Below are positions 1 through 12,151 of a stretch of 64,000 nt of DNA, one piece after another. The stretch lies in the NCBI RefSeq assembly GCF_010093595.1, contig NW_022985441.1:1943162-2007161 (forward strand). The letters are read 5' to 3'. The notes under the pieces were generated by a model. It saw nothing but the letters and a program-made list of their open reading frames with translations. It was not told the origin of the DNA and ran no database searches. A program made the position numbers and the translations under genes. The DNA comes from Mytilinidion resinicola. Taxonomy: Eukaryota > Ascomycota > Dothideomycetes > Mytilinidiales > Mytilinidiaceae. Positions within the stretch are counted from its first letter, which is position 1; each line of letters starts with the position of its first letter.

Positions 1-342
1 CACGATAACAATACACGCTCGAGATGCGCTAAAACCTCGATGACTCCGTGCGATACACTCTCTGAAGCACGCTACCGTATTACGCAGTCGAACTGGCCCT
101 AAATGTCTCCTAGTATCGATGTCAATCCTCGGGCTCTCACTTAGTTCGAGTAACTGGGCGGAACAGATGTAGTTCTTATCACTCTCCCTTCTACCAAACT
201 TAGTCCATCCCTCCTTCTATATATTTCTATAAGAATTGAGGGTGTGGGTATTTGTTTTTACATTAAGCATTCGATATCAGAATCAAAAGCTGATCAACCG
301 TATGAGATTACAGAGGCGAGTTTATGGCCCGCAAAAGGGGAT
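1..342. other. No gene seen at window edge
   Basis: AT-leaning sequence with no convincing reading frame or splice pattern. An open frame beginning near 236 runs into the left arm of the inverted repeat that follows and looks fortuitous. Confidence 0.5.
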
Positions 343-958
343 GACTAGCGAAGGCGCTAGCACTAATACCAAGGACGAGCCTAATTATCACCCCCCTTTT
401 TGCTGGATTCACACCCCCCCCTTTCCCAGATTTAGCCTAGCTCCGGCCCGTATTAATATTGTTCCACCGATTATATTCACTCGCTTGCGCAAATTGGAAG
501 GATGTATACACGAATCGGAAAGGCTATACAAATTGGAAAGGATGTATTCACTCTATCTACTCTAGCTAGTCTAGCGGAAAGCTCCTAGATGGCCACCTCT
601 TAATTGCGGATTGAAAGGAACGCCGTATACACTATTATACCAAGGGCTTACACCTAAAGATCCTTCAGGAGTAGATAGAGGGCCATCCTTAACGGCTGGT
701 TAACTGTTATAGACTAAAGAAGTACAGCCCTAGGTCGCTGTTAGGGTGCCTGCTTATCCAGCAAAGAGGTCCGGTATTATGTTGGTGAATTAAAAATTAT
801 TATTAAACACAATCATAGTCTAAGCAACAGCCTAACTGGTGGAACAAAGTTGTTACAGGCCGGAGCTAGGCTAAATCTAGGGGGGGTGATATGTAGCAAA
901 AAGGGGGGTGATAATTAGGCTCGTCCAATAGTTAGCAAAGCCACTAGTTAGTAAGCTG
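343..958. mobile_element. Small element with long inverted arms (MITE-like relic)
   Basis: Bases 373-468 reappear in inverted orientation at 838-926. Both arms share a C-rich tract, the stretch around 430-447 (tagcctagctccggcc) and the outer end ggacgagcc. Weaker similarity extends the arms to about 343 and 958. The roughly 370 bases between them are AT-rich, contain short direct repeats (ggaaaggatgtat and variants near 495-550) and hold no transposase. This fits a non-autonomous inverted-repeat element or the ends of a deleted transposon. I could not identify a target-site duplication. Confidence 0.55.
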
Positions 959-1078
959 TCGTACCTTAGGTAATGACATAGCGTCAGGGGTTTCTCTGGG
1001 AACGGAAATATGCATATCTAGGCCCTCAATTTCCTTGCCTTTACGAAGTGCACTCTCACTTCTTTCACAAACTCTACT

Positions 1079-3671
1079 ATGGGCGATATCGAAGAAGGGG
1101 TTGTCCCCAGTGAGTACGACGGCGCAGATACACTCAAGAGCGACAAAACACCCCAGGTTGGAACGCCCGCCACTACCGGAGATGAGTCTAGATCAGAGGC
1201 GATGAATGGAGATTATGGAAATATATCTACAGGTAATTTTGGACTTCCTCTTATCCTATCGACGATTCGTCTGATGTAATCATGGTAGATACGGGTGGTG
1301 TTGCCAAACCGTCATCCATACAGATGAGCAACTACGCCACATTGGCGCGCCTTCTCACTGATGAGAACCGAGAAATGCTAGACATCGTTACTAGCCTTGC
1401 CAGATTGAACATCAGGAAAAGTGTCATCTCTTTGCCGCAACTCGTCGTTTGCGGCGACCAGAGTACAGGTCAAAGCCCCGACTCGTCCCAACCCTCATCA
1501 TTATCCCTAATACTCGATAGGCAAATCTAGTGTGCTTGAAGCTGCGACTGGAATTGCTTTCCCCCGCAAGTCGGGGCTTTGCACCCGATTCCCGACTGAG
1601 ATTAGTCTGCGCCGTGATGATATCCGTATAGTCAAAATCCAGATCAATCCTCACCCAGACACTCCCAAATTCATGAGCGACCGTATGGAGCGATTCAATG
1701 CCATTATTACTGATTTCAACGACCTTCCACGCCTGATAGCAGAAGCTCAAACCGCTATGGGTGTTGGAGAAATGAAGACCTTCGCCAAAGACGTGCTTTG
1801 CATCGAAATGTCCGGACCAGATTTGCCCCATCTCACTCTAGTAGATCTTCCCGGTCTTATCAAAAATGCGATTGACGGAGTCACTCCAGCTGAGGTTTTA
1901 CTTGTCAACGAGCTCACCGACGAATACATCAAGCAACATCGGGCGATCTGCTTGCCAGTCATATCAGCGACGCATGACTTTGCCAACCAAGGAATTGTAG
2001 GAAAAGTGCAGACGTATGATGCTAGCGGCAACCGTACATTAGGAATCGTTACGAAGCCTGACAAGTGTGAACCTGGAGGAGGCGAAAGCAAAGCCGCAAT
2101 CGCTCTCGTTCAGAACAAGCGCGTAGCGCTGAAGCTTGGCTGGCATGTCCTCCGAAATAGGAACGAAGATGAAACGAACCGTAACACCAACATCATGGAG
2201 CGAAACCTCCAAGAGAAGCTCTTCCTGAAGAGCGGTGGATGGGTAGAGGTTTCAGAAGAGCACAAGGGTGCCGAGGCGCTTTCAAGGAGACTAAGCGAGC
2301 TTCTCATCAGGCATACCAAGAGAGAGCTCCCGAATGTGCGGCAAGATGTCGAGGCGGAGTACGCAATGAGGAGCAGGGAACTGGAAGCAATGGGGAAAGC
2401 AAGGCAAGACGCTGAAGCATGCAAAGACTTTCTCCTGGACCTTAGTTTTAACTACGATCGAGTCTGCAAAGCGGCTGTAGACGGTCATTACGAAGGGGCC
2501 TTTTTCCAATACGATGACACCCTACACTTCAACGACAACAACAAACTCGCCAGACGTCGCTTGCGAGCAATGATCCAATACAAGAACGTTGGTTTCTCAG
2601 ATATGATGCGTGTTTGGGGCCGCAAATACCATATCCTGAGGGCGGATGATGCAACAGCAAACGATGAACCAGATCCAGCGGAGTTGACAATGAGGACTGA
2701 GTGTGAGAAGCCAGTGAAAAGATCTCACGACGAGGCCCTGGATTGGGTTGAGAGGGCGCTCATTCGCAGCCGTGGCCGTGAACTCCACGGAAACTTCAAC
2801 CCACTTATCATAGGAGAGCTACTGTGGGAACAATCAGCAAAGTGGCACCAGCTGGCCAAAGAACACCTCAACGACGCTTTCAGCATTTGCACCAAGTTTT
2901 TGAGAGACCTCCTCGATGTGACATGCCCTAGCGACGTCACTAGCCGCGTGTGGACTGGAATCTTCGAAAAGAGGATGAAGGCAAAAAAACAAGCGGCTGT
3001 TGATGAACTTCAGCGTCTCATGGATGAGATAAAGAGCCAACCGATAAATTACAATTACTATTATACCGACATGGTCACCAAGAACAGGGTAGCGCGCCAG
3101 AGGAAGCTTTTGAGAGATAGCATAGAGAATGGAACGACTTCGAAGGTTATCGCTTTCACGGAGTGCGGCGTTTCCCATACGGTCAAAGACGTCGATGTTG
3201 ATAAAGTGCTGGACCACTACACGGAAACCTTCGGTCGGGACGTGGACGAGTATAGCTGTGAAGGTGAGTAGTTCCAGCGCCTGGTGAGATAAGAAGTGAC
3301 TAACGCTGATTTAAGGCATCTTGGATTGTGTCCTTGCAATCTATAAGGTTCGTTGTCCTACCGAGGCGTATTCTTCGCTCGGCTCTCATTTACGTTTCAC
3401 TCTCGCTAACTAAAAGTTTGAGTAGGTCCACCAAAAGACCTTCGTGGCAAACGTGACCACCCAGGTAGTCGAACGTCATATTGTGCGCGGACTTGAGGAC
3501 ATTTTCTCGCCCAGGATGATTGCCAAGATGCCGGATCACGAGGTCGTGACCATCGCGTGCGAACCCGTTGAGACGAAGAACTACCGGGCCATGCTGGAGG
3601 AGAATGTCAAGAAGCTGGATGAAGGGAGGGAGCTTCTGCGGGAGATTGTGCGAACAACCGCGCAAGAGTGA
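1079..3671 (+). CDS. Dynamin-like GTPase A (Mx-like), first of tandem pair
   Basis: Large GTPase of the dynamin superfamily, presumed to assemble on membranes. The model joins 1079-1232, 1289-1468, 1521-3263, 3316-3347 and 3426-3671 (784 residues); all four introns are GT-AG, 52-78 bases, and preserve phase. The GTPase motifs are complete: P-loop CGDQSTGKSS at about residues 106-115 (split by an intron), the G2 threonine in LCTRFPTE, DLPG near 220 and TKPD near 289. A helical stalk region follows. The last exon encodes the GTPase effector domain (TTQVVERHIVRGL). No pleckstrin domain or proline-rich tail is seen, which resembles the Mx-like group more than classical dynamins or Vps1. Bases 1469-1520 contain no stop, but skipping that intron destroys the P-loop lysine. 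The biological role is unknown. Confidence 0.85.
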
Positions 3672-5158
3672 TATGCGGAGCGTAACGGCGCACATGGGTG
3701 GCAATGCATGGACCCGGAACGATACTTGGCAGACCTTCGTGTTTGCTGTCGGCTAGAGATGGTTCTATCAATCTCATTAGAAACAGGACAAAAATGAACA
3801 AGCCATTTATTCGAGGGTAAGGGTGGAGAATGGTGTAGTGCTAGGGCAGTTATCTTTCGTAGAAATCTTCATGGCATCGCTCCGGAACCTTCGATATGCG
3901 CTCGTCTTCGGAGATTTAGGTGAGAAGTAAGTTTTGTCTCATCTAAGTTCTGGCCAGCTCAAAGATTTGGTGGTTAAAGTTGTGTAACAGGGAGGGTACT
4001 CCCTGATCTCAATTTGCGATTCAAAACTTGGTGCGGATATGTGCATATGGACCACTTCCGACTCATCTACGCTCTTAGCCGTCTGATACGGTACTGCGTT
4101 GGCACCTCATCTTTGTAGGAACTTTCTGCGTTTGTATGACTGGCCAATCGGCGGCGCTTCCCTGCAGATTCTCTGATGCCACCGATTCCGGAGCGGAGAA
4201 TGTTTGAGTGCACGGGCATTTGTCTTTCTTTACTCTTCATGCCACTGCTGGAGACCTTTCGACATTCTCTCAATTTCACACGTCTAGATGACAAGTAAGG
4301 TTCTTCAATCTGAAATCGGGCTAGATCTCCAGTGATCTCGATCGATCTCCTCGAGAAGGAGCAGATTCCCTGATTTGTGCTGTGTAATAGTAAGGGAATT
4401 TCTTGATCTCAACTGGTGGTATAATTTTGGGACCGGATAGCTGCATACGGGCCACTTCCGATGCGTCTTTTATCAATCACGCCTGTAGCCGCATGAAACA
4501 ATAGTGCGTCGGCATTCCATCTTTGCATGTACCCTCTGCATTTGTATGACTGCTCGACTTGCGTTTCCTGCAGATTCCCTGCTTCTGCATCAGGAGCTGC
4601 TCGTTTTCCGGGCGTTGCGTGAAGCTGATTGGCTCGTCAAGCAATATGCTGGTTTGACCAAGAAGTGCGTTCCAGATACAGTGAGTGGGTGCCCTCTTCT
4701 GAGCTTATAAGGGAGTATTTCCGCTGCTTTCTTGAGGAGTCTGGCATCATCTCTGCGCTTTTCTGGTCTACCTTTAGAAATTTTGGAAGTTTCGGATGAC
4801 ATCGCTGCTTTCTTGGTTGATGGATCACGGTCAAGGTATGTGGGCCACTTCTCAATAATTCCCCCTTCACTGCATCTCTCCTGTGCTAGGGCAAAATTCC
4901 GCACACATTCGTGTGCCACTGGGGGAGGTGAGACGGTGAGATTTCAAGTCGGTCAAAATTGCGTACCTTCCACTAGTATCGATTTCACAAATGCTATCGG
5001 AATACTTCCAAAGGTGACGAGTGATTGTACGCCCGCAAACTTCTGTCACATAAGCTCGATCTTGCTCTCGCTTGGCAACCTTATTTCAACCGCTACTGCC
5101 GGCCACCTCACTCTCAAACTAACCTCATCAAGTTTTCGAAGGCATCACGCCCGCAACC
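3672..5158. repeat. Intergenic diverged tandem duplication
   Basis: A segment around 3890-4200 recurs around 4265-4600 at roughly 370-410 base spacing. Matching landmarks include accacttccgactc at 4051 versus gccacttccgatgc at 4451, the block tttgtatgactg, and cctgcagattc/ccctgc in both copies. Indels separate the copies. No coding sequence is recognised. The 3' end of the segment is the promoter region of the second dynamin gene. Confidence 0.6.
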
Positions 5159-7856
5159 ATGGCTAAAAAGCATGCAGCTGCGAGCAGGACGAACGGCACG
5201 TCGAACGGCCCATCGAACAGCACGGACAAGAGTAATGGAGCTAGCGAACAACATCAAGGTACACTTTGAACGTGCTTGGTTGCGACAACACACTAATGAT
5301 ATCTACAGAACGGCTGGCCATCAGATCTCCCCGAGACCTGCGAAATACGGCTTCGCTTGAGGGCCTACAGACCGAGGAGCAGAGGCGGGTCCTGGATGTC
5401 ATCGCCCAACTCCGCCGTTGTAACCTGGAAAGCACGTTATCGCTTCCACAGCTCGTTGTCTGCGGTAAGCTTGTCCTCACGCCAATTTAAATCACAACCC
5501 ATCTTATTTGACTTGTACAGGTGACCAGAGCGCTGGAAAGAGGTAAGTGTACATCAGCGCATATTCAGACAATAACTAACTTGCTTAGCTCCGTTCTTGA
5601 AGGTAAGCGAATAACTATAGCTACCAAGCATTTTCACCCACTTACATCCCTTGCACCTAGCTCTCACAGAGATTCCTTTCCCTAGAAATGACAACTTATG
5701 CACTCGGTTTGCGACCGAGATCATCCTGCGCCGCGCGGAGCTGGAGTCCCTAACCATCAAGGTAATTCCGGACGCCAAGCGAAGCAACGCCGAGCAGGAC
5801 ATCATACGCAGCTTTGTTGAGACTATCACGGACTTCAAAGAGCTACCTGGTATCATGGATAAGGCGATGGAGGTGATGGGTATTGGAGCAGATTCAGCGA
5901 GAGCCTTTGCAAAGGATGTTCTCAGCATCGAAATTGAGGGTCCGGACAGACCTCAGGTAACTCCGGTAGAGATCTTCGTTGGGCTGAGCTAACAAACTCT
6001 AGCTTACTTTGGTCGATCTGCCTGGACTGATCCAGAACGCGACTACCGGTGTCACTGACGAAGACGTGGAGATGGTTCGCAGCATCACCGAGAGCTACAT
6101 TTCGCAGCCCCGAACCATCTGTCTCGCCGTCATTTCCTGCTTGAATGACTACGCCAACCAGGGCATCATTACTCGTATTCGTAAACATGATCCTAAAGGT
6201 GAACGCACACTAGGTATCATCACCAAGCCCGATCGCGTTGAGAAGGGTTCCGGCAGCGAGGCGGCCTTCATCGCCTTGGCTCGTAATGAGGATATTCGCT
6301 TCAATCTGGGCTGGCATGTTCTGCGGAACCGGAACTTCCAAGAGAGCCACTCGTCCTTCGCGGAGAGAAACATGGTGGAAGAAGACTTTTTCCGTAAGTC
6401 CAACTTCAGGGTACTCGAGCAAGACAACGTGGGCATCGATGCGTTGAGGGCCCGCTTGAGTCTTCTTCTCTTCGAGCACGTCAAGAATGAGCTGCCCAAA
6501 CTGCGTTCTGAACTCGATGGAAAGCTGTCTGAAACGACGACTCAGCTCGTGAACATGGGCGTGAAGCGATCGGAAGCCAAGGAATGTCGAGAGTTCCTCA
6601 CGAATCTCAGCCTAGAGTTCCATGGAGTATGTAAGTCTGCCATCGCTGGCCACTATGAAGGCACATACTTCCAGCCCAAGACCAAAGACGCCTTCTCCCC
6701 GCAGTCAACTGATGCCATTCGCCGTCTTCGGGCTTTGGTACAGATGATGAACGAAAAGTTCGCCGCCCGATTTCGCACTCATGGACACCACTATTGGATC
6801 GAGACGGAAGAGACCAAGTCCAAGGCTAAGTCCAAGGCTAAAGAAGATGGGTCAAACGAGGTGGAGTCCGACGGTTCGAAGGCTTCTTTCCTGAAGAACA
6901 TGACCCCAATCATCTTGACGGAGCCAGAAGCTATCAAATGGGTGAAAGATGCGCTCACCCGATCACGCGGACGTGAGCTTTCTGGCACCTTTAACCCCTT
7001 ACTCGTGGGAGAGCTCTACTGGGAACAGGCCTCGAAATGGCGCGAGCTATCGACTGATCACTTGGAAGATATGAGTAAGTTCATTATTTGCAAGCTTTGA
7101 TGAAGTAAACGTGTTAGCGATTTCTAATACGACAAAAACTAGGCCATATCTGCTCTACCTTCCTCACCATCCTTCTCAAGGAGAAATGTCCGAAAGACCT
7201 TTACTCGCGGGTTCGCTCAATAATTCAAGATGCTCTGAAGGAGCGAGACGACAATGCATACGCGGAGCTCGAACGCCTCATGGCTGATCTCAGAGAATAT
7301 CCGATCAATTACAACCACTATTATCTGTCTGAAGTCCAGAAGAAGCTCATGGAAAAGGAGAATCTTGCGTTTCAGAAAGCTGTCAAGGACGCTTCCACCG
7401 AGACAGAGCGTGGTGAAGGAGAAGAAACTCACAAATCTACCCATGTGGACGTTGGGCAGCTTGCCAAGACCTTCCGTAAGACGATGAGCGGTGACGGCGA
7501 CATGGGACAGCATAGCTGTGCGGAGGTAACTATGCCATCCCTAGCTTTTACTTCGCATGCCAGCTCTTCTAACACGTTTGAAGATTCTCCATAGAGTCAT
7601 CGCTATCTACAAAGTCCTGCACAAGGTCTTCGTGCAAAACATCACGATGCAAGTTGTCGAACGCCACATCGTGCGCGGTTTGGAGAACATCTTCTCCCCC
7701 GTCACGGTCAACAGGATGACAGATGAGGAGGTTGAGGGTATTGCGGCTGAGCCTGCGGCGGCCAAACGTCACCGAGCGTTCTTGGAGGATCAACTCAAGA
7801 AGCTTAGTGACGGCCAGCGTATTCTGAAGGGAGTCATGCGAAGTACCGCTGCTTAG
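5159..7856 (+). CDS. Dynamin-like GTPase B (Mx-like), second of tandem pair
   Basis: Paralogue of the preceding gene, same strand. The model is 5159-5258, 5309-5464, 5521-5542, 5589-5602, 5661-5956, 6003-7074, 7143-7525 and 7584-7856 (771 residues). Motifs are P-loop GDQSAGKSS, the G2 region LCTRFATE, DLPG, TKPD and a C-terminal effector domain (MQVVERHIVRGLE). The P-loop is assembled from exons of 22 and 14 bases, each followed by a consensus gtaag donor. A lysine/alanine-rich insert (KSKAKSKAK) lies in the stalk. The N-terminus is Ser/Asn/Thr-rich and unlike that of the partner. The two genes share the final effector-domain exon and an intron after ...SC(A)E, so they arose by duplication, but intron positions in the GTPase half differ. 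Substrate and membrane are unknown. Confidence 0.88.
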
Positions 7857-8370
7857 GTATATGCACATTACCCTTGCTGCCGTCCTGGGTGCTTTGACAC
7901 ACTTTTGCAGATCAGATTGTGGAAGTATGGTCCTTTGAGTGTCGTGAATGCTCAGGATCAGCTCAGACGGTGGAATAATGGTGTACACATACGGGCATGG
8001 GGCGCTTCGGTAGGATATCTTTCGTATAGTACCTGTCACGAAATCAAAGATGCTACCACTATCGAGACACTTTCCATTCATATGTGACATCGAGTGCAGT
8101 GCTTCCTAGTACGTTGGTGGACATTTCTTACCAACATCATCGGGGCCTCAACATGCTTCCAATACATAGGTGCCGGGAAACCATACCGGTTAGAGGCGGC
8201 GTTGTATGGTCTGTATTGACTGACCGCACTGCCCATTCACCCATTCGCGTCGCTGGCGTCATTAGCGCCGCCATGCCACAATATCTCTTCTGCTCTTGGG
8301 CATCCTCGTACGCCGTGGGTCCTTCCAACTTCTTCCAGCCTCGCGATCAAGAATTTCACGCAGGCTCATC

Positions 8371-9212
8371 ATGGATCCATCACCTTCCTCAGCTTCGCCA
8401 AAGCCCAAGCTCGACATCACCGACAACGGAACCTTTCTCCGTTTCATCAATCTCTCCACAGACATCGAACTTCAGCAAGACTCCATGTCGCTATCAGAGG
8501 ATGAACAAGCGAAGATCCAGGCATACATGAGCGAACGCACTGCAGATCTTGACTCCCCCTTCTGGAAAGAGCTGTCCTCAGATCCGCGATTCGCCGTCGC
8601 CTGCAACCAAAAGGTGGCGAACGACACTAGGATCTCTATTGTGAGTAACGGTGGTGCTATTTCCTTCAAGGACGGCCCGGGCGGTATGCCTTTTGGTGAG
8701 TGATTCTGTCAGGATACAATCTCTGGATACTGAAGTGATCCCGCTGACTCTCCGTGATTTCAACAGATCCAGCGTCCAACTTCGCGAATAACCCTGATAT
8801 GGCGCGCGCGCTCTGTGAGCAGATGAATGCGATTCCCCGCGGCGAGTTTAATTATCACTTCGATGGGAAGGGTGTTTCTATGAGACATAAGAAATATAAT
8901 CCATGTAAGCTCCCTAGCAGTTAGTACCATTTGCGTTTCATGGAACTGACCGGCTGCGTCTCGTGCAAGAAGTCCGCGCCGCTCAGCAATTGCTCTGGCT
9001 GCTACCTCATTCGCTATTGCTCGGTCGAGTGCCAGCTTGCGGACTAGAAGCGGCATAAGAAGGAATGCTGCGCTTATCAGAAGCAGAAAGCGAATGAAAA
9101 GGAGAAAGCGAGCACTACGGAAAGCGGTATCGTAAAAAACGGTGCCGAGAGCAAGAGCGTGGATGAGAAGGGCAGCGAGAAGAAGAGCGCGGAGGAGAAG
9201 AGTGTCCACTAA
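8371..9212 (+). pseudogene. MYND zinc-finger protein, broken by nonsense codon
   Basis: Exon 8371-8695 opens with MDPSPSSASPKPK and joins in phase to 8767 through a gtgagt...acag intron. A C-terminal MYND finger follows (CVSC, CSGC, YCSVEC, then HKKEC) with a charged Lys/Glu/Ser tail ending at 9212. A TAG at 9045-9047 interrupts the finger where the family has the tryptophan of a DWKRH motif; a single TGG to TAG change explains it. The acceptor expected just before the finger (about 8935) is also absent: the site reads tttcat rather than tttcag. MYND fingers bind proline-containing peptide ligands. The gene appears dead, although readthrough cannot be excluded. Confidence 0.7.
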
Positions 9213-9564
9213 TCGGCTCACACTCATGCTCTGGGTAACGAACGGACTGTTTTAGAGGACAAAGCATACAGTTTGTTGAAGATCTTGAGAGTGAGTCGAG
9301 ATGCTCCAAATAGCAAACGGGTATCCTGTCGAGAAGTGGCATCACAATCTGGAAACTACTAGAGCTTGAATGAAGTGCTCGACCGAAGAGAAAGCAGGAT
9401 TGCATACTTGAGACAGTTGGGAACAAACCTTTTCCACAGGTTATAGGTATACGATGAGATCGTCTTGCTAGTGTAGGCATCCTATCCCAGCACAATCACC
9501 GTGTACATGAATAAGATTCTATTACATGCTCACACCCGCTGCCGGCCTCGACTTAACCTCGAGC

Positions 9565-9950
9565 CCTTCATGAACCCAACAAATTCCCCAGGCTCTCAAA
9601 GCCGGTATTCAATATCTACGATGGGAAAACCGTCATATTGCTTCCCAAAAGCTTCGGCGATGGCATCGTCCTCTGGTAAGAACTCGCTGCCCTACCTCTT
9701 GGAGAGCTTGAAAGACCGACCCATACTTAGGAAATATCAGGGACCTGAACAATCCCCTACGGGCAGAACTCCAGTCTGATCCACGATTCTTGCAATGCAC
9801 CAAGAACTTCTTGAGGCTTTCTTGCTAGAGACTGACTCCACTCCACAAGTAGATACCAGCACTACCTGTAAGTTGTGCAAGAAGTCAGCATGGTCGGAGC
9901 TTGTCCTGATAGCTCGTGTCCGCTACAGTGTGGTGGAGCTTTGACTCGTC
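9565..9950 (+). pseudogene. Second, older MYND-protein relic
   Basis: Short translated pieces match the neighbouring MYND pseudogene in the same order. One piece reads NPLRAELQSDPRFLQC against SPFWKELSSDPRFAVAC upstream. The finger start reads CKLCKKSA, followed by a frameshifted VRYSVVE corresponding to RYCSVEC. Several stops and frameshifts lie between the pieces, so this is a decayed tandem copy rather than a gene. Confidence 0.5.
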
Positions 9951-10046
9951 AAGGTTAGGGTTTCGAGATATCTGCGATTGATGCCCAGCGTCGCAAAATT
10001 ATGAGAAGGGTTTTGAATGTGCGATTGAGGTCTGAAACACTTTCGC

Positions 10047-12115
10047 TTACGTTTCTGAATCTGCTGACCCATTCGCCCGTAGCAGATTCGAGCGAGGGAA
10101 ATCGGTAGGTCGAATTGTGATTGGAAACTTCTTGCTTTCTCCTAATCTTAACCATGCTGACCCCTTACAACGCTTCGAAAACGTGTCTGATTTGTGGTCA
10201 TAATCTATCCAGTGTCCGTGCTGCCATATAAAGTCAGTGGCGGAAAATGGAAAAAATGGTAGGTACTCCCTCAGCTGACCTGCGCAATTCGAACTCCTAG
10301 CCATAATATTCTATCAACCCTAAGCTTCCTAGCTGATAGATGTGTAAAGAGTCGCTCATCCAGGTCGGTCTTGACTTCGTCGAACCATCCAGTGGGCCAG
10401 TACAATTGAGCCCAAATTTGTCTCCTAATCAGAAAGTCTTCCGGACAATGCTCCGTACCATTAGTGCGGCTATGCGGAAACTCAGAATTTTGATGTAGAG
10501 TTGAGCCCTTGCTTTTGCCCGCTAGCGTATTGAGGAAGTCTACGACCTTCTGCCACGGCACTGCGAGAAGTGGTTTCAGGCACGAGATTTTACTGAGAGC
10601 CTCCACAAAAATGAGCATAACGTGAATATGTGGAAGTACATTTTCATCCCCGACCCGTTGGAGGAAGACCGCCAGCGTGTTGAACGCCAAGCGCGCAGGC
10701 AGATAAAACTCGTGGATTCTACCGCAATTGAGCTCAAGCTTTTTGATCATAAGGTCGAACGAAGAGGATGGCTCCATATGTAATAATTCTTCGAAGAGAT
10801 GGCGAGTTATTTCAGGTTCAGAACCCCACTGGAAAAGCCCTGCCACATTGGCCATGGCCGTACATAGTCCTTTCTTCTGCCACAGCTTGTTTCCTTCGCT
10901 GAGACTGCTGTCCAATGTCTCTAGATACATCGACAGGGCTCTATCGAACAGGGTGACATATTCGATGTCGTCTTTCATTGATTGATAGAAGAGAAGCTGA
11001 TAGACGGCGTTGAACTGGGCATCCACAACGGATACTTGTGATGACCGAGCTGGTAATGAACGCAGTGACGGAATCCATCTTTGGTCCCACAAAGCCACCG
11101 AAGTAGACTCCCGAGATGCATGAAAAGGTTCTATGGAGGTCAAAGATTTAGCGTAGAGGAAGAGTTGCTCCGATATGTCGGGACGCGCGAGGATAGCGAG
11201 ATGGTGCGATAGTCGGCCAACATTAGGTTTCGCTGCTGCAGTCTTCTGGTACCAGGAGATGGCCACTCCACGCCAGATCTCCCGAGCCTGAAGATCGTCG
11301 TCTTCGATGGCCATTCTATACCTCGCAAGATCACCAAGACATTCCATCCATGTGGTCTCAAAGGCCGGGAACGTCTCGTAAAATAGCCCGATCATGCGAT
11401 ATGCATGCTGAACAAAGCTCAGCATGAACTCGAGGCTGCCTGGTAGTTTCGAACGCATTCCTTCTAGAAGTAAGTGGATTCCATGTTTCCAAAGTCGGGC
11501 CGGCATAGTGTATTTCGTAGCAAGACCCCGTAGAAGTGGGATTGCCTCTGGATGTTGAGAGACCATAAAGAACTCGACATGATCGTTGATCAAGGCACTG
11601 TGGGCATCAATGACTGTCTGCCATTGGCGAGGATCTCCCTTAGCACCTAGGTATCCTTCTCGAGCTACTCGTGCACATCTAGCTTCGTTCGTAGTAAGAC
11701 TGCCGTAGATGTGTTTAATTTCTGATGCAAGCTGCTCTGGCGAGACCGGGCCCGAGTCTATTTGCAATATTATGCCAGAGTATTTGTTCTCATGCCGCAT
11801 TATGTGCACTATCGAAGATGTGCTTTCTGATTCGCTGCTTGGGGACGATGAAGATCGTGCTTCATGACTCTTGACAGACTTGGACCTAGAGAAGGTGGTA
11901 CCGGAACGTATTGGGCTTTGGTCACGTGCTACACAGCCTGTCAGTCCACATCTGCGACGTGTCTAGGCTCAATGGTCATCAGGTGTCTTGCCTTGGTTCG
12001 AATTAATATCGAATTTACTTCTATCGCTGCTACTTTTGGTAGTGGCCTGGAAGGATTCGTGCTTGTCGCTAATAGGGTAACGATCCAAAGATTGAGCACC
12101 ATCAGCCGACGCCAT
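10047..12115 (-). CDS. Est1-type DNA/RNA-binding domain protein
   Basis: The model on minus is 12115-12019, 11937-10280 and 10220-10047, about 642 residues; an in-frame ATG at 12151 would add 12. The central part matches the fungal Est1/SMG7-like helical-repeat family: blocks CLGDLARYRMAIEDDD, SHHLAILARPD and LFLYAKSLTS are hallmarks, and ILWLGVRIA lies near the end. Family members in animals and yeast act in telomere maintenance or nonsense-mediated decay. The many fungal paralogues with only this domain are uncharacterised, so the function is not assigned. The N-terminus is Ser-rich. The last exon (HGHWIDYDHKSD...) is supported by phase and a good acceptor, but its 3' limit is uncertain. 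Confidence 0.75.
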
Positions 12116-12151
12116 TTTGACTAGACTATTATAATGAGCAGAACTAAACAC

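Noticed and set aside
236..565. Open frame of 109 residues at the window start
   Set aside because: Overlaps the arm of the inverted repeat; no family features, and the composition reflects C-rich tracts.
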